This document shows, piece by piece, positions 1 to 7,428 of a DNA stretch of 36,506 nt; the stretch's first letter is position 1; the number at the start of each line of letters is the position of its first letter. The stretch is from Methanomicrobiaceae archaeon (GTDB taxonomy: Archaea; Halobacteriota; Methanomicrobia; Methanomicrobiales; Methanomicrobiaceae), in the NCBI GenBank assembly GCA_016926855.1, contig JAFGNT010000022.1, positions 1 through 36,506 on the forward strand. The letters run 5' to 3'. Position numbers and translations under genes: made by a program. The notes beneath the pieces are model-generated. The model saw only the letters and a list, made by a program, of their open reading frames with translations. It ran no database searches and was not told the origin of the DNA.

Positions 1-2
1 AA

Positions 3-41
3 ATTGCTGAAGGTGCTCATTTAATAGTGATCGATCGATGA
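3..41 (+). other. possible C-terminal tail of a truncated upstream CDS
   Basis: The window opens with an in-frame stretch of 12 codons that reads IAEGAHLIVIDR and stops with TGA at 39-41. It looks protein-like, but it is too short to identify, and the other forward frames stop even sooner. It may be the last residues of a gene lying to the left. The remaining bases up to 116 are AT-rich and appear non-coding. Confidence 0.2.
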
Positions 42-83
42 CTATAAAGTACTAACGGCTTAAAAAGGTTTTAAGAAATACTC

Positions 84-94
84 AATATATTTTT
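84..94 (+). promoter_or_regulatory. TATA-like element upstream of the transglutaminase-like gene
   Basis: AATATATTTTT lies about 27 bases before the ATG at 117. This is the archaeal TATA-to-start distance for a leaderless or nearly leaderless transcript. No Shine-Dalgarno sequence precedes the ATG, which fits. In so AT-rich a stretch, chance matches are likely. Confidence 0.35.
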
Positions 95-116
95 ACCTTA
101 AATACTATGAGATATT

Positions 117-1193
117 ATGAATTTTTCAAAAATAGGCTATTTTTTTGCCGTTATTTTTCTCCTATCTCTTTTATTACCTGAATTTGTCTTTATTTTAGCT
201 TATCCTGATATCTGTAATCAAGGCGAGCGAGAAATAAATAATGCATTGCAAGAAATTGAAAGTGAAAATGATTCATATACTAAAATTCAAAAAATAGCAA
301 ATTTCACCGTAAATAATTACTATCAAACATACGGAGACTCACCTATAGGATATCTGGACTTTGGAGGATATTATAATCAAATACTAAATACTTCAATATT
401 CCCAGAGAGATTTCCAATTTATGGCAAAATTCCTCAAAATATTTCCCAAAGACCAGATATACGCCCTATTTCTTTAATATTCACTGGAAATCCCCATTTT
501 GTCGCATACTATAAAACAGGAGCATGTGGCGAATTAGCCGAATATTTCAATTTAGTATTAACGAAAGCAGGGATTAAATCAAGAATTGTTGTATCCTCAG
601 CTGAGGATCATGCTTGGAATGAAATTTTTATTGAGAATAGGTGGATTCACGTCGATCCAACCATATATTATCATTGGTACAATAATACTTCGAATTGTTC
701 AAATTATATTGATTTTTGGTATGACAATCCACAAGTATATTTTAAGGAGCTTCGTTGGCATGGGGGATATTCATACGTCCATGTCTCTGGAACCAATGAA
801 GACTTAACCGAAAAATATTGTGATTATGAAACACTCACAATAGATTTTCCAATCGATTGCAACAGGATTCGAATAATAAAGTATCACGGAAATATTGAAT
901 TGTTTAATAAGGAAATCAATTCTTCCTCTTCAATTTCAATAAATCTAGGAAAAAATAAAGATTACAACCTCGTCGTCGAAAAAGATTTAATTCCTTTTTT
1001 TGCATTTAAAGAGGGTAAATCTAATTTTACTTTAACCGAATCTCATAGAATCGAAGTTACACCGGAAGAACTCAAACCTACGCTTGTATCTCAATTAATA
1101 ATTTTATTTTTTAGTCTATTCTTCTTAATTGTGGCGATTAATTTTTCTATAAGTCAATGGAAGCAGATATATCAAAAATATCTAAAAAAATAA
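117..1193 (+). CDS. membrane-anchored transglutaminase-like (papain-fold) protein
   Basis: A 358-aa protein. Residues 5-29 form a hydrophobic N-terminal segment (signal anchor), and about residues 330-352 form a second, C-terminal membrane helix, so the middle should face the outside of the cell. The core has the transglutaminase-like triad: Cys137 in TGACGELAEYF, His165 in EDHAWNEI and Asp180 in RWIHVDPT. Such domains usually act as cysteine proteases or peptidases; the substrate here is unknown. Several N-x-S/T sites suggest a glycosylated exterior. Base composition is strikingly AT-rich (runs of AAA, ATA, TTT codons) compared with the GC-rich genes to the right, which suggests recent acquisition. 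It stands alone and points toward the ribosomal operon. The transglutaminase-like fold call is fairly firm; the role is not. Confidence 0.75.
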   Translation: MNFSKIGYFFAVIFLLSLLLPEFVFILAYPDICNQGEREINNALQEIESENDSYTKIQKIANFTVNNYYQTYGDSPIGYLDFGGYYNQILNTSIFPERFPIYGKIPQNISQRPDIRPISLIFTGNPHFVAYYKTGACGELAEYFNLVLTKAGIKSRIVVSSAEDHAWNEIFIENRWIHVDPTIYYHWYNNTSNCSNYIDFWYDNPQVYFKELRWHGGYSYVHVSGTNEDLTEKYCDYETLTIDFPIDCNRIRIIKYHGNIELFNKEINSSSSISINLGKNKDYNLVVEKDLIPFFAFKEGKSNFTLTESHRIEVTPEELKPTLVSQLIILFFSLFFLIVAINFSISQWKQIYQKYLKK

Positions 1194-1272
1194 AATTTTC
1201 CATTTTACTCATTTTGTGGTTGCATTTTTTCGAGATATCTATTAATCCAAAACAGTAATTTGGGGGTCCAAA

Positions 1273-1317
1273 GGAGAACTATATTCAATCCACGAATAAC
1301 CAGAGCCGCAGTTCTCC
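1273..1317. repeat. inverted repeat at the edge of the AT-rich patch
   Basis: GGAGAACT (1273-1280) is exactly complementary to AGTTCTCC (1310-1317), with a 29-base loop. It lies between the AT-rich gene and the ribosomal operon. It could be a processing or termination hairpin for either strand, or a remnant of an insertion boundary. No transposase is nearby. Confidence 0.4.
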
Positions 1318-1349
1318 GAAAAACCACACCGGCCCAAACACAGGCCACT

Positions 1350-1381
1350 AACGAAAAATCCTTACAAAAAAACAAAAAAAT
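1350..1381 (-). terminator. T-rich terminator of the ribosomal protein operon
   Basis: Immediately after the L12 stop, the minus strand reads two T7 runs separated by a G, then a further T5 run a few bases on. Oligo-T tracts without a strong hairpin are the usual intrinsic termination signal in archaea. This fits the end of the rpl11-rpl1-rplP0-rpl12 transcript. Confidence 0.65.
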
Positions 1382-1687
1382 TTAGCCGAAGAGGGCGCCG
1401 AGGCCGGCCATTCCGCCTTCCTCGTCTTCCTTCTCTTCTTCTTCTTCCTCTTCCTCAACAGCGGCCTCTACGGGTGCTGCTGCGGGGGCTGCTGCTACCG
1501 CGACGGGGGCTGCGGCGGCCTTGCTGATGGCCTCTTCGATGTTCACGCCATCGAGTGCGGCCACGAGGGCTTTCACACGGGATTCTTCGACGTCGATACC
1601 GGCTGCTGCGAGGACTGCCTTGACGGACTCCTCGGATACTTCCTTTCCTGCGTTGTGCAGGAGAAGGGCTGCATAGATGTACTCCAT
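1382..1687 (-). CDS. rpl12: 50S ribosomal protein L12 (archaeal P1/L12 stalk protein)
   Basis: Stalk protein that recruits GTPase factors to the large ribosomal subunit, present as dimers bound to P0. The 101-aa product begins [10 protein letters not shown], has an Ala-rich hinge, and ends in a long Glu tract followed by MAGLGALFG, the archaeal P1 signature. A GTG nine bases upstream (1696) is in frame, but the family starts at MEYIYAAL, and the GGTGA containing that GTG is well placed as the Shine-Dalgarno sequence, so I use the ATG at 1687. It is the last gene of the operon, 29 bp after P0. Confidence 0.95.
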   Translation of the reverse strand: MEYIYAALLLHNAGKEVSEESVKAVLAAAGIDVEESRVKALVAALDGVNIEEAISKAAAAPVAVAAAPAAAPVEAAVEEEEEEEEKEDEEGGMAGLGALFG

Positions 1688-1716
1688 TTTATTCACCTTG
1701 TTTGAATGATTTTTTA

Positions 1717-2571
1717 TTAATTTCCTTCAACGATACTTCTGACTGCGAGCGTCTCACGGTATGCCCGTGCGATGATCAGGTCGACTACGTCCTTTTCGTA
1801 GATGCATGCATCAACGGCAAGGTTCCGGGCCTCCATCGCTGCCTTTCCGATAATCGGCACGATTGTCTGTGCCGTCGGGATGGCTGCGTTGACGGAGAGA
1901 TTGAACGCCTGCTGGCTTGCAAGCACCACATTATTGTAGTAGAGCGTCTCGTCGATGGCGAGCATGGACGGCTTGTAAAGGCTGCCTTCGTAGAAAGCGA
2001 CCTGCAGGTTAAGACCGACGTCGATCGGGCGGATGTCGAGTTTCGCAAGTACGTCAGCCATCTTCTTGCTGATCGTCTCGCCTTTCTTCACCACCGTCTT
2101 CGTCTCGCGGATCTTGACCTTGCCGCCTTCGATTGCTGCGGGGATACCGGCCTGCTGAAGTTCTCCCACGATCGGGCCCGGCTTAAAACTCGTCGGCCCT
2201 TTCGGGATCACAATATCTTCAGGCGCGACATCGCCCGGCTTTGCGACCATCTTCGTCTTGGTCTGCTCAAGGCGCTTGTACAGCCTGTACGGGTTTTCGT
2301 TTGTGTAGATCAGCGCACTCTGGCCGTCGAGGTGCGAGGAAACCGGTTCGATATCCCCACCCATCTCGGAAAACGCGTGCTCCATGAGAGAGTTCCGCGC
2401 CATCTTCAGCACGGCGTCGCCGCGGATGTCACGGCGCATCTGCTGGATCTGCTTCGCGGGAATCCCGTAGAGGTCGACAAGACCTACGAGCGCGTATTCG
2501 CCTGCATACTGCTTGATCTGCTCAACTTCGTCCCGTTTCCACTGCGGCAGGTGAGCGGTGTATAATGCCAT
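1717..2571 (-). CDS. rplP0: 50S ribosomal protein L10 (acidic stalk protein P0)
   Basis: Base of the ribosomal stalk: it binds 23S rRNA with L11 and carries L12 dimers. The 284-aa protein begins [20 protein letters not shown] and keeps the rRNA-binding N-terminal domain, the archaeal insertion domain (about residues 110-185) and part of the helical L12-binding spur. It ends at SIVEGN. Many archaeal P0 proteins are about 330-350 aa and end with an acidic tail like that of L12; that tail is absent here. The short stretch after the stop shows no tail in another frame, so a simple frameshift is not the cause. It starts one base after the L1 stop. Confidence 0.93.
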   Translation of the reverse strand: MALYTAHLPQWKRDEVEQIKQYAGEYALVGLVDLYGIPAKQIQQMRRDIRGDAVLKMARNSLMEHAFSEMGGDIEPVSSHLDGQSALIYTNENPYRLYKRLEQTKTKMVAKPGDVAPEDIVIPKGPTSFKPGPIVGELQQAGIPAAIEGGKVKIRETKTVVKKGETISKKMADVLAKLDIRPIDVGLNLQVAFYEGSLYKPSMLAIDETLYYNNVVLASQQAFNLSVNAAIPTAQTIVPIIGKAAMEARNLAVDACIYEKDVVDLIIARAYRETLAVRSIVEGN

Positions 2572-2572
2572 T

Positions 2573-3217
2573 TCAAATCACCCTGTGTGCAGGACCCATG
2601 GTCGTCTTGACGTAGACGGAGCGGATGTTCATCGCCCCGTTCTCGAGAACGGATTCGACACGCCGTAAGACGGCATCGGTGTTCTCTGCAATCAATTCGG
2701 CGTCCATGCCGGTCGTACCCACTTTCACGTGGAACGTTTTCTTGTCCCGGGTCCTGAACTTGACGGAATTCCGGAGACGCTCAACAATCGGCCTGATATC
2801 CATTCCCGGTGTAATCGGCATTGGCATCTTACCGCGGGGACCGAGCCGGGGACCCAGCCATCGGCCGACAAGCGGCATCACGGCTGTTTCCGCAAGGAAA
2901 AACCGGTATTCTCCGGCAATCTTGCGTGCCTCGCGTGGCTCTCCACCCAGACGTTCGATCTCTTCCGATCCGATGATCAGCTCAACACCCGCTTCCTTTG
3001 CCTGCGTGGTGATGTCGCCTTTTCCGAGCACGGCAATCTTTTCAGTCCGGCCCGTACCGTTCGGTAGAAGCATCGTTTCATCAATACGGTTTTTAGGCTG
3101 CGCCATGTCGATGTTCCGGAGGTTGATCGTGATGTCCACGCTCTCCTGGAACTTGCGATCAGGCGCCTCGTCTATCGCCGCTTTTACGGCTTTAAGAATC
3201 TGTGCCTTATCTACCAT
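2573..3217 (-). CDS. rpl1: 50S ribosomal protein L1
   Basis: L1-stalk protein that helps release deacylated tRNA from the E site. In methanogens L1 also represses translation of its own operon mRNA; that is family knowledge and I could not confirm a site here. The 214-aa length matches archaeal L1. Recognisable segments are the N-terminal DRKFQESVDITINLRNID and the central LGPRLGPRGKMPMPI. A good Shine-Dalgarno sequence (GGAGGT) precedes the ATG. The 55-bp gap to rpl11 is the longest within the operon. Confidence 0.95.
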   Translation of the reverse strand: MVDKAQILKAVKAAIDEAPDRKFQESVDITINLRNIDMAQPKNRIDETMLLPNGTGRTEKIAVLGKGDITTQAKEAGVELIIGSEEIERLGGEPREARKIAGEYRFFLAETAVMPLVGRWLGPRLGPRGKMPMPITPGMDIRPIVERLRNSVKFRTRDKKTFHVKVGTTGMDAELIAENTDAVLRRVESVLENGAMNIRSVYVKTTMGPAHRVI

Positions 3218-3272
3218 TGTGTACCTCCATAGTGCTGCGACCTATTCGATCTTCTATGGGTTTTCAACAACT

Positions 3273-3749
3273 CTATGCATTCAGGATACTGTCAAATTCG
3301 CCTGCATCAATGCGCGGAAAGAGCTCTTTCGGCTTTATTCCGTCCACCGTGACGCCAAGACTCACACACGTTCCGACAACCTCCTTAACGGCGGTCCGGA
3401 TCTCGTACGAGAGCATGTCGTCAAACTTCATGCGGGCTATCCTGACAGCGGCCTCGAGCGGAAGGTCTCCCACAACCTGCACATTGGGTTCGGGTGAACC
3501 CTTTGTGATGCCACACTCCTTCATAACGAGTGCGGTTGTGGGGGGGATCCCAACGGAAATCGTGAAGTTCTTCTTGTCGTCCACCTCGACGGTGACGGGC
3601 ACTTGCATGCCGTTGAACCCGGCTGTTTTCGCGTTGATCTCGTCAACAACAGCCTTCACGTTGATTCCGAGAGGTCCGAGGGCAGGCCCCAGGGGGGGAC
3701 CTGCCGTTGCCTTTCCGCCGGCAACCAGTACCTCGACCACTTCTCCCAT
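3273..3749 (-). CDS. rpl11: 50S ribosomal protein L11
   Basis: Binds the GTPase-associated region of 23S rRNA next to P0. The 158-aa protein begins MGEVVEVLVAGGKATAGPPL and contains the hallmark LGPALGPLGIN and the C-terminal rRNA-binding domain. It is the first gene of the four-gene ribosomal operon, with GGAGAT as Shine-Dalgarno sequence and its own promoter in the 103-bp gap after spt5. The order L11-L1-P0-L12 is the conserved archaeal arrangement. Confidence 0.95.
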   Translation of the reverse strand: MGEVVEVLVAGGKATAGPPLGPALGPLGINVKAVVDEINAKTAGFNGMQVPVTVEVDDKKNFTISVGIPPTTALVMKECGITKGSPEPNVQVVGDLPLEAAVRIARMKFDDMLSYEIRTAVKEVVGTCVSLGVTVDGIKPKELFPRIDAGEFDSILNA

Positions 3750-3815
3750 TGTCTATCTCCATGCCGTGCCCCGTTACGGGTACGTAGCTTGGGTAAATTA
3801 GGTCGGCGCGCGAGG

Positions 3816-3829
3816 ACTTAAAGGTTTCA
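3816..3829 (-). promoter_or_regulatory. probable promoter of the L11 operon
   Basis: On the minus strand GAAACC followed by TTTAAGT gives a BRE/TATA pair about 70 bases before the rpl11 ATG. This would place transcription start near 3795 and leave a leader of roughly 45 nt carrying the GGAGAT ribosome site. The preceding spt5 T tract would separate the two transcripts. Confidence 0.5.
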
Positions 3830-3836
3830 AATCGGG

Positions 3837-3850
3837 AGAAAAGAAAAAAT
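3837..3850 (-). terminator. T-rich tract after spt5
   Basis: On the minus strand the spt5 stop is followed directly by T6, C, T4. This archaeal-type oligo-T signal lies just before the rpl11 promoter and probably ends or attenuates the dtdA-ftsZ-secE-spt5 transcript. Confidence 0.45.
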
Positions 3851-3852
3851 GA

Positions 3853-4341
3853 TCAGTGCTCGTCATCGCGCCGGTCGATGACACGCACGTTATCGCCCCG
3901 GACCGTGATGGGGATAGGCACCATGCTCTCGTAGAGTTCCACGGTAATTTCTTCCTTTCCGGTATCAACCCGTTTGACAACCGCTTTTTCGCCCTTGAAG
4001 GGGCCCGCGATCAGCTCGACGATCGTGCCCTCCTCGATCCCGCTGACCACGGGTTTCGGGGAGAGGAAATGCTGGACCTCGCCAAACGAGGTGTCGCCGT
4101 GCAGGACTACCCGCGCGTGGGGCACCATCTCCACGAGCTGTTCAATCCGGGCGATCTCGTCGGGGCTCTCCACGAGCACGTACCCCCGGAGTTCATCGGG
4201 CACCATGACGGCGTATACCCGGATCTCGCTATGTTCACGCACGGCTTTTTCGATATTGTCGGCGACTGTGCGCTCCTGTTTCGCCGTCGTCTTTATCGCA
4301 TATACTTTGTTTTCGGATTCGTTTGTGTCCGTCATCGTCAT
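3853..4341 (-). CDS. spt5: transcription elongation factor Spt5 (NusG homologue)
   Basis: Processivity factor that clamps RNA polymerase on DNA, acting with Spt4. The 162-aa product has an NGN domain (about residues 12-95, with VYAIKTTAKQERTVADNI and ELRGYVLVE) and a C-terminal KOW domain (about 103-150, EGTIVELIAGPFKGEKAVV). The ATG overlaps the secE stop by one base (TGATG), indicating translational coupling. The spt5-secE pairing is conserved in archaea. Confidence 0.93.
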   Translation of the reverse strand: MTMTDTNESENKVYAIKTTAKQERTVADNIEKAVREHSEIRVYAVMVPDELRGYVLVESPDEIARIEQLVEMVPHARVVLHGDTSFGEVQHFLSPKPVVSGIEEGTIVELIAGPFKGEKAVVKRVDTGKEEITVELYESMVPIPITVRGDNVRVIDRRDDEH

Positions 4342-4523
4342 CAGTTCGGGAGGACGAGCATCAGCTCATAGACAATGAATCCCACAAGACCGAGGATCAG
4401 GATGCCGAGAGCGGCAACGATCGCGATCTTGGAGAACTCGTCGCGGGCCGGCGTCCGTGCAAGTTTCAGGACGCGGATATATTTCTTGAAGAGTTCCTCT
4501 TCCAGTTTCAGATTCAAAGCCAT
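4341..4523 (-). CDS. secE: protein translocase subunit SecE (Sec61 gamma)
   Basis: Small essential clamp of the SecYE channel. The 60-aa product has an amphipathic N-terminal helix (LEEELFKKYIRVLKLARTP) and a single membrane helix at about residues 34-55. Two ATGs are possible: 4529 lies only two bases after the GTGA ribosome-site match in the end of ftsZ, whereas 4523 (MALNLK) is eight bases away and is preferred. It sits between ftsZ1 and spt5 in the usual euryarchaeal order. Confidence 0.9.
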   Translation of the reverse strand: MALNLKLEEELFKKYIRVLKLARTPARDEFSKIAIVAALGILILGLVGFIVYELMLVLPN

Positions 4524-4529
4524 ATTCAT

Positions 4530-5621
4530 TCACTTCAGGAAATCGATATCGAATTCTTTCATCATCTGGCGCATGCCCGACTCGCTCCGCCCGTAGATCT
4601 GGGGGGAACGGACGCCGGTGACCACAAGCATCGTGCGCATCTTGTGCTGCATATCGGGATCGACCTGAGCACCCCAGATAATCCGTGCCGTGGGATCGAT
4701 GCGCTCGTACACTTCCTCGATGACTCCTTCCGCCTCGGCCATCGTCATGTCCGGGCCGCCGACAACGTTGACGAGGGCGGCAGTCGCACCGGAGATATCG
4801 ACGTCGAGCAGCGGGGAGCGGAGTGCCTTCTTGACCGAGTCGGTCGCCTTGTCCTCACTGTCGCTCTCTCCCATGCCAATCATGGCGACGCCGCCACGCT
4901 CCATGACGGTCCGGACATCGGCAAAGTCGAGGTTGACGAGGCCCGGCATCGTGATCAGTTCGGTGATTCCCTTGACCGCACGCATCAGGACCTCATCGGA
5001 TACCTTGAATGCAGCGTAGAGCGGGAGGCGCGGCACGACTTCGAGCAGGCGATCGTTGGGCACCACAATCACCGTGTCGGCAACATCACGAAGCCGCTCG
5101 AGACCGGCTTCGGCATTTTCCATCCTGATGGCACCCTCCGCAACAAAAGGCAGGGTCACCACCGCAATCGTCAACGCACCCTCGTCCCGTGCCGCCTTGG
5201 CAATGATCGGAGCGGAGCCCGTGCCCGTCCCGCCGCCGAGACCGGCCGTGATGAAGACCATGTCGCACCCCTCGACCGCACTGCGGATCTCCTCCTCGTT
5301 TTCGAGGGCGGCCTCTTCACCCACCTGCGGGATGGAGCCGGCCCCGAGACCACGCGTGCGCTGCCTTCCGATGAGGATTCTCCTGTCGGCCTGCGCCCTG
5401 ATAAGATGCTGGGCATCAGTATTGATAGCGATGAGCTTCGCGCCGTGAATACCCTCCTCGGACATACGGCTGATGGTGTTGGACCCGCTCCCGCCACAAC
5501 CGATGACGGCGATCTGGGTCTGCAGTTCCTTCAGGATCTCCTCGAGGTCCTTGTCATGCTGTGGTCCGTCCACGATCATATCGTTCGCCCGTGTTAGTGC
5601 CTCTTCCACAATCGATTTCAT
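4530..5621 (-). CDS. ftsZ1: cell division GTPase FtsZ1
   Basis: Tubulin-like GTPase that forms the division ring. The 363-aa protein has the nucleotide-binding start [13 protein letters not shown] (about residues 37-49), the tubulin signature GGGTGTG (129-135) and the T7 loop NLDFAD (230-235), whose acidic residues drive GTP hydrolysis in a neighbouring subunit, so it should be active. The position beside secE-spt5 marks it as the FtsZ1 type found in most euryarchaea. The ATG overlaps the dtdA stop as ATGA, so translation is probably coupled to dtdA. Confidence 0.94.
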   Translation of the reverse strand: MKSIVEEALTRANDMIVDGPQHDKDLEEILKELQTQIAVIGCGGSGSNTISRMSEEGIHGAKLIAINTDAQHLIRAQADRRILIGRQRTRGLGAGSIPQVGEEAALENEEEIRSAVEGCDMVFITAGLGGGTGTGSAPIIAKAARDEGALTIAVVTLPFVAEGAIRMENAEAGLERLRDVADTVIVVPNDRLLEVVPRLPLYAAFKVSDEVLMRAVKGITELITMPGLVNLDFADVRTVMERGGVAMIGMGESDSEDKATDSVKKALRSPLLDVDISGATAALVNVVGGPDMTMAEAEGVIEEVYERIDPTARIIWGAQVDPDMQHKMRTMLVVTGVRSPQIYGRSESGMRQMMKEFDIDFLK

Positions 5622-6934
5622 GTATACCTCTCCAGTCCCGGGACACGGATTATAGTCTCACTGCATGTCGAAACCATCTCGGATGTGACGGTTGCCCCGC
5701 CGATTTCAACGGAAACGCCCTCCGCAAGCCTGCCAAACAACGGCCCGGCAGGGACCCCCGCGTCGCGCGCCTTCCGGGGGTCAAAGCGTACACGCCGGAT
5801 GATGAGGCGGTCGCCTTCGACTGCAGTGTTTTCACTACTGATTATGATTTTTACGCAGAACGTTATTAAATCATGTATGATCCGTGATCGGTGCTCCCGG
5901 AATGTGAGAAACCGGGGAAGCACGACGCCACCCTCCGAAATGAGATGGCCTGCAGGAATTCCGGAGAGCATACCCAGGAAACGCTTGTGATCGACTTTCA
6001 GCGCTTCTTCAAGGAGAACCGGGTCGATTTCACCGATCACCGGGGTCCCCGTCCCCGACAGTGCATTGGTATGCAGACGCGCTCCCGGCATCGTTTTTCC
6101 GGCGCACGCCCGCAGAGCGCTGTATGCATCCCAGTCGAGGGACCCGATCCCGAGGATCTCACTCTCGCTCAGGCATACCAGCCCCTCCTCCGAGCAGAGG
6201 GATTCAAGCCTCCGGACGACAGCAGCGGGCACCGCTTTCCGGTCGATATACGCAGCAACCGCACCGGTCCTCTCCCGCATCAGCCGTACCATCCCGCGAT
6301 CGATCTCCCCAACCTGCCGCGAATGTGCAATGTGGCCGAACGCAGCCCGCGAAGAGAGAGCGATGCTCGTCTGGCGGGCGGCATAATGGTTCCCTCCGAA
6401 GCCTATCATGGGAATGGCCCCGGCGGGACGTGCGGCGAGAATACTCCGCGCCACCGCGTCCGCGGCCGCGGGATCCCGCCACTCCTTCTCCGTGCTTCCG
6501 ATTTCGGCGAACAGGGACGGTGTCGTGACATCGGACGGGCCGTGGTGGGTCACTTCGTAGGAGACCCTGTACCCCTCCGGGGCGGCCCGTCTGAGATTCC
6601 CCAGAATCGCATGCATCCGTGCGGGTGCCGCACGGGCAAGCGATCGCGGCGCCCCCCCGTAGTCCGCGCCCGTAATATTCCCCGTGACATGGACCGTAAG
6701 GGCGGGTACTGCCTGCACGCTCGTGTGCCGGGAGATGAAGATGAAGCAGTCGGCAGTGATCCGGTCATCGAGCCCCTCCTCGTAGATCAGCCTTCCTTCA
6801 GTCTCCAGAAAGACAAAGCGGTTTTCGTTGTAAACGACCGGTTCTGCACCGGGATTGTCCAGCAGATCGAGCAGGCGGCCCCGGATTGCGGTCCCTGCCG
6901 GGTCCAGCGCTGAATTGATAAGTGCAATCTGCAT
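5618..6934 (-). CDS. dtdA: D-aminoacyl-tRNA deacylase (DTD2/DtdA type)
   Basis: Hydrolyses D-amino acids mischarged on tRNA. The first half shows the DTD2 core, including THHGPSD, the family signature [12 protein letters not shown], and GHIAHSRQV. The product is 438 aa from the ATG at 6934 ([11 protein letters not shown]); an upstream in-frame ATG at 6970 adds 12 residues that do not look like the family start. The protein extends well beyond the deacylase core with a C-terminal part of unknown role. It leads the operon dtdA-ftsZ1-secE-spt5. Confidence 0.9.
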   Translation of the reverse strand: MQIALINSALDPAGTAIRGRLLDLLDNPGAEPVVYNENRFVFLETEGRLIYEEGLDDRITADCFIFISRHTSVQAVPALTVHVTGNITGADYGGAPRSLARAAPARMHAILGNLRRAAPEGYRVSYEVTHHGPSDVTTPSLFAEIGSTEKEWRDPAAADAVARSILAARPAGAIPMIGFGGNHYAARQTSIALSSRAAFGHIAHSRQVGEIDRGMVRLMRERTGAVAAYIDRKAVPAAVVRRLESLCSEEGLVCLSESEILGIGSLDWDAYSALRACAGKTMPGARLHTNALSGTGTPVIGEIDPVLLEEALKVDHKRFLGMLSGIPAGHLISEGGVVLPRFLTFREHRSRIIHDLITFCVKIIISSENTAVEGDRLIIRRVRFDPRKARDAGVPAGPLFGRLAEGVSVEIGGATVTSEMVSTCSETIIRVPGLERYT

Positions 6935-7205
6935 GGATGTCATCTCACGGGAAGCGGAACGACGCCACACCCCACCGGAATCGAATGAAAATTCCGGACG
7001 GTGGGCTATCGGGGAGAACAGGATAGTATTGCATGAGGATCTGCATTAGATCTTCGGGCCGGCGGGAACATGTCCCCCGCAGTACAACGCCGGCACCTCA
7101 TTTTTAGCGGACACGTGTGCTCATCGCAGAGCTGAAAGGATCATCCGACGTACAATTGACCCCGGGCACCCTGCTGCGGAGCCTTCCGACCCATTGACAA
7201 ACCGG
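6935..7205. other. intergenic region between divergent dtdA and moe operons
   Basis: No convincing gene. It must contain the dtdA promoter (minus strand). GATCT and AGATC (7038-7052) form a small inverted repeat with a 5-base loop. An ORF antisense to the moe leader exists on the minus strand from 7141, but it resembles nothing and covers the start of the 60-aa gene, so I treat it as chance. Confidence 0.4.
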
Positions 7206-7219
7206 TATGGTAAACCATA
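7206..7219. promoter_or_regulatory. palindromic operator-like site at the moe operon promoter
   Basis: TATGGT-AA-ACCATA is a perfect 6+2+6 palindrome ending 26 bases before the ATG at 7246. No Shine-Dalgarno sequence precedes that ATG, so a leaderless transcript is likely, which would put the TATA element (CCATATTG, 7215-7222) inside or against the palindrome. A protein bound here would block TBP, as expected for a repressor. Molybdate- or tungstate-responsive control is a guess from the genes downstream. Confidence 0.5.
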
Positions 7220-7245
7220 TTGTCCCACAGCGTGATCAGTATACT

Positions 7246-7428
7246 ATGGATACTGAAAAAATTCGGAAAGCATTCGAGGCCAGTGGAATAACCACGGAGA
7301 TTACCTGCCCGCAGGCATTTAAAATCGCCGAAGAATACGATATCCCCAAGATGCACATCGCAAAATACTGCAACACTGTCGACCCGCGGGTAAAGATCCG
7401 GGGTTGCCAGCTGGGCTGCTTTAAATGA
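7246..7428 (+). CDS. 60-aa Cys-containing small protein leading the moe operon
   Basis: Sixty residues starting MDTEKIRKAFEASG. The longer reading from 7207 starts inside the palindrome and is unlikely. Residues 20-44 look like two short helices (CPQAFKIAEEYD, PKMHIAKYCN), perhaps a minimal helix-turn-helix. Four cysteines (21, 42, 54, 58) include a C-terminal GCQLGCF that resembles a metal or cluster site or a conserved terminal motif. Its last four bases (ATGA) overlap the moeA start, so the two are translated together. I do not recognise a named family; a regulatory or metal-handling role in molybdenum or tungsten cofactor synthesis is inference from position. Confidence 0.75.
   Translation: MDTEKIRKAFEASGITTEITCPQAFKIAEEYDIPKMHIAKYCNTVDPRVKIRGCQLGCFK

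Noticed and set aside
1702..2565. 287-codon plus-strand frame opposite P0
   Set aside because: It is a shadow of rplP0. The translation is rich in His, Arg and Asp and resembles nothing known.
3218..3272. L1 autoregulatory hairpin in the rpl11-rpl1 gap
   Set aside because: Feedback by L1 is known in methanogens, but I could not recognise a convincing L1-binding fold here by eye.
4323..5597. 424-codon open frame on the plus strand opposite ftsZ1
   Set aside because: It is antisense to a gene with all FtsZ motifs. GC-rich codon bias keeps the complementary frame open, and the product has His/Asp/Arg-rich composition with no domain.
7141..7356. 71-codon minus-strand frame over the start of the moe operon
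   Set aside because: It overlaps the 60-aa gene and its palindrome. The translation shows no motif and there is no ribosome site.
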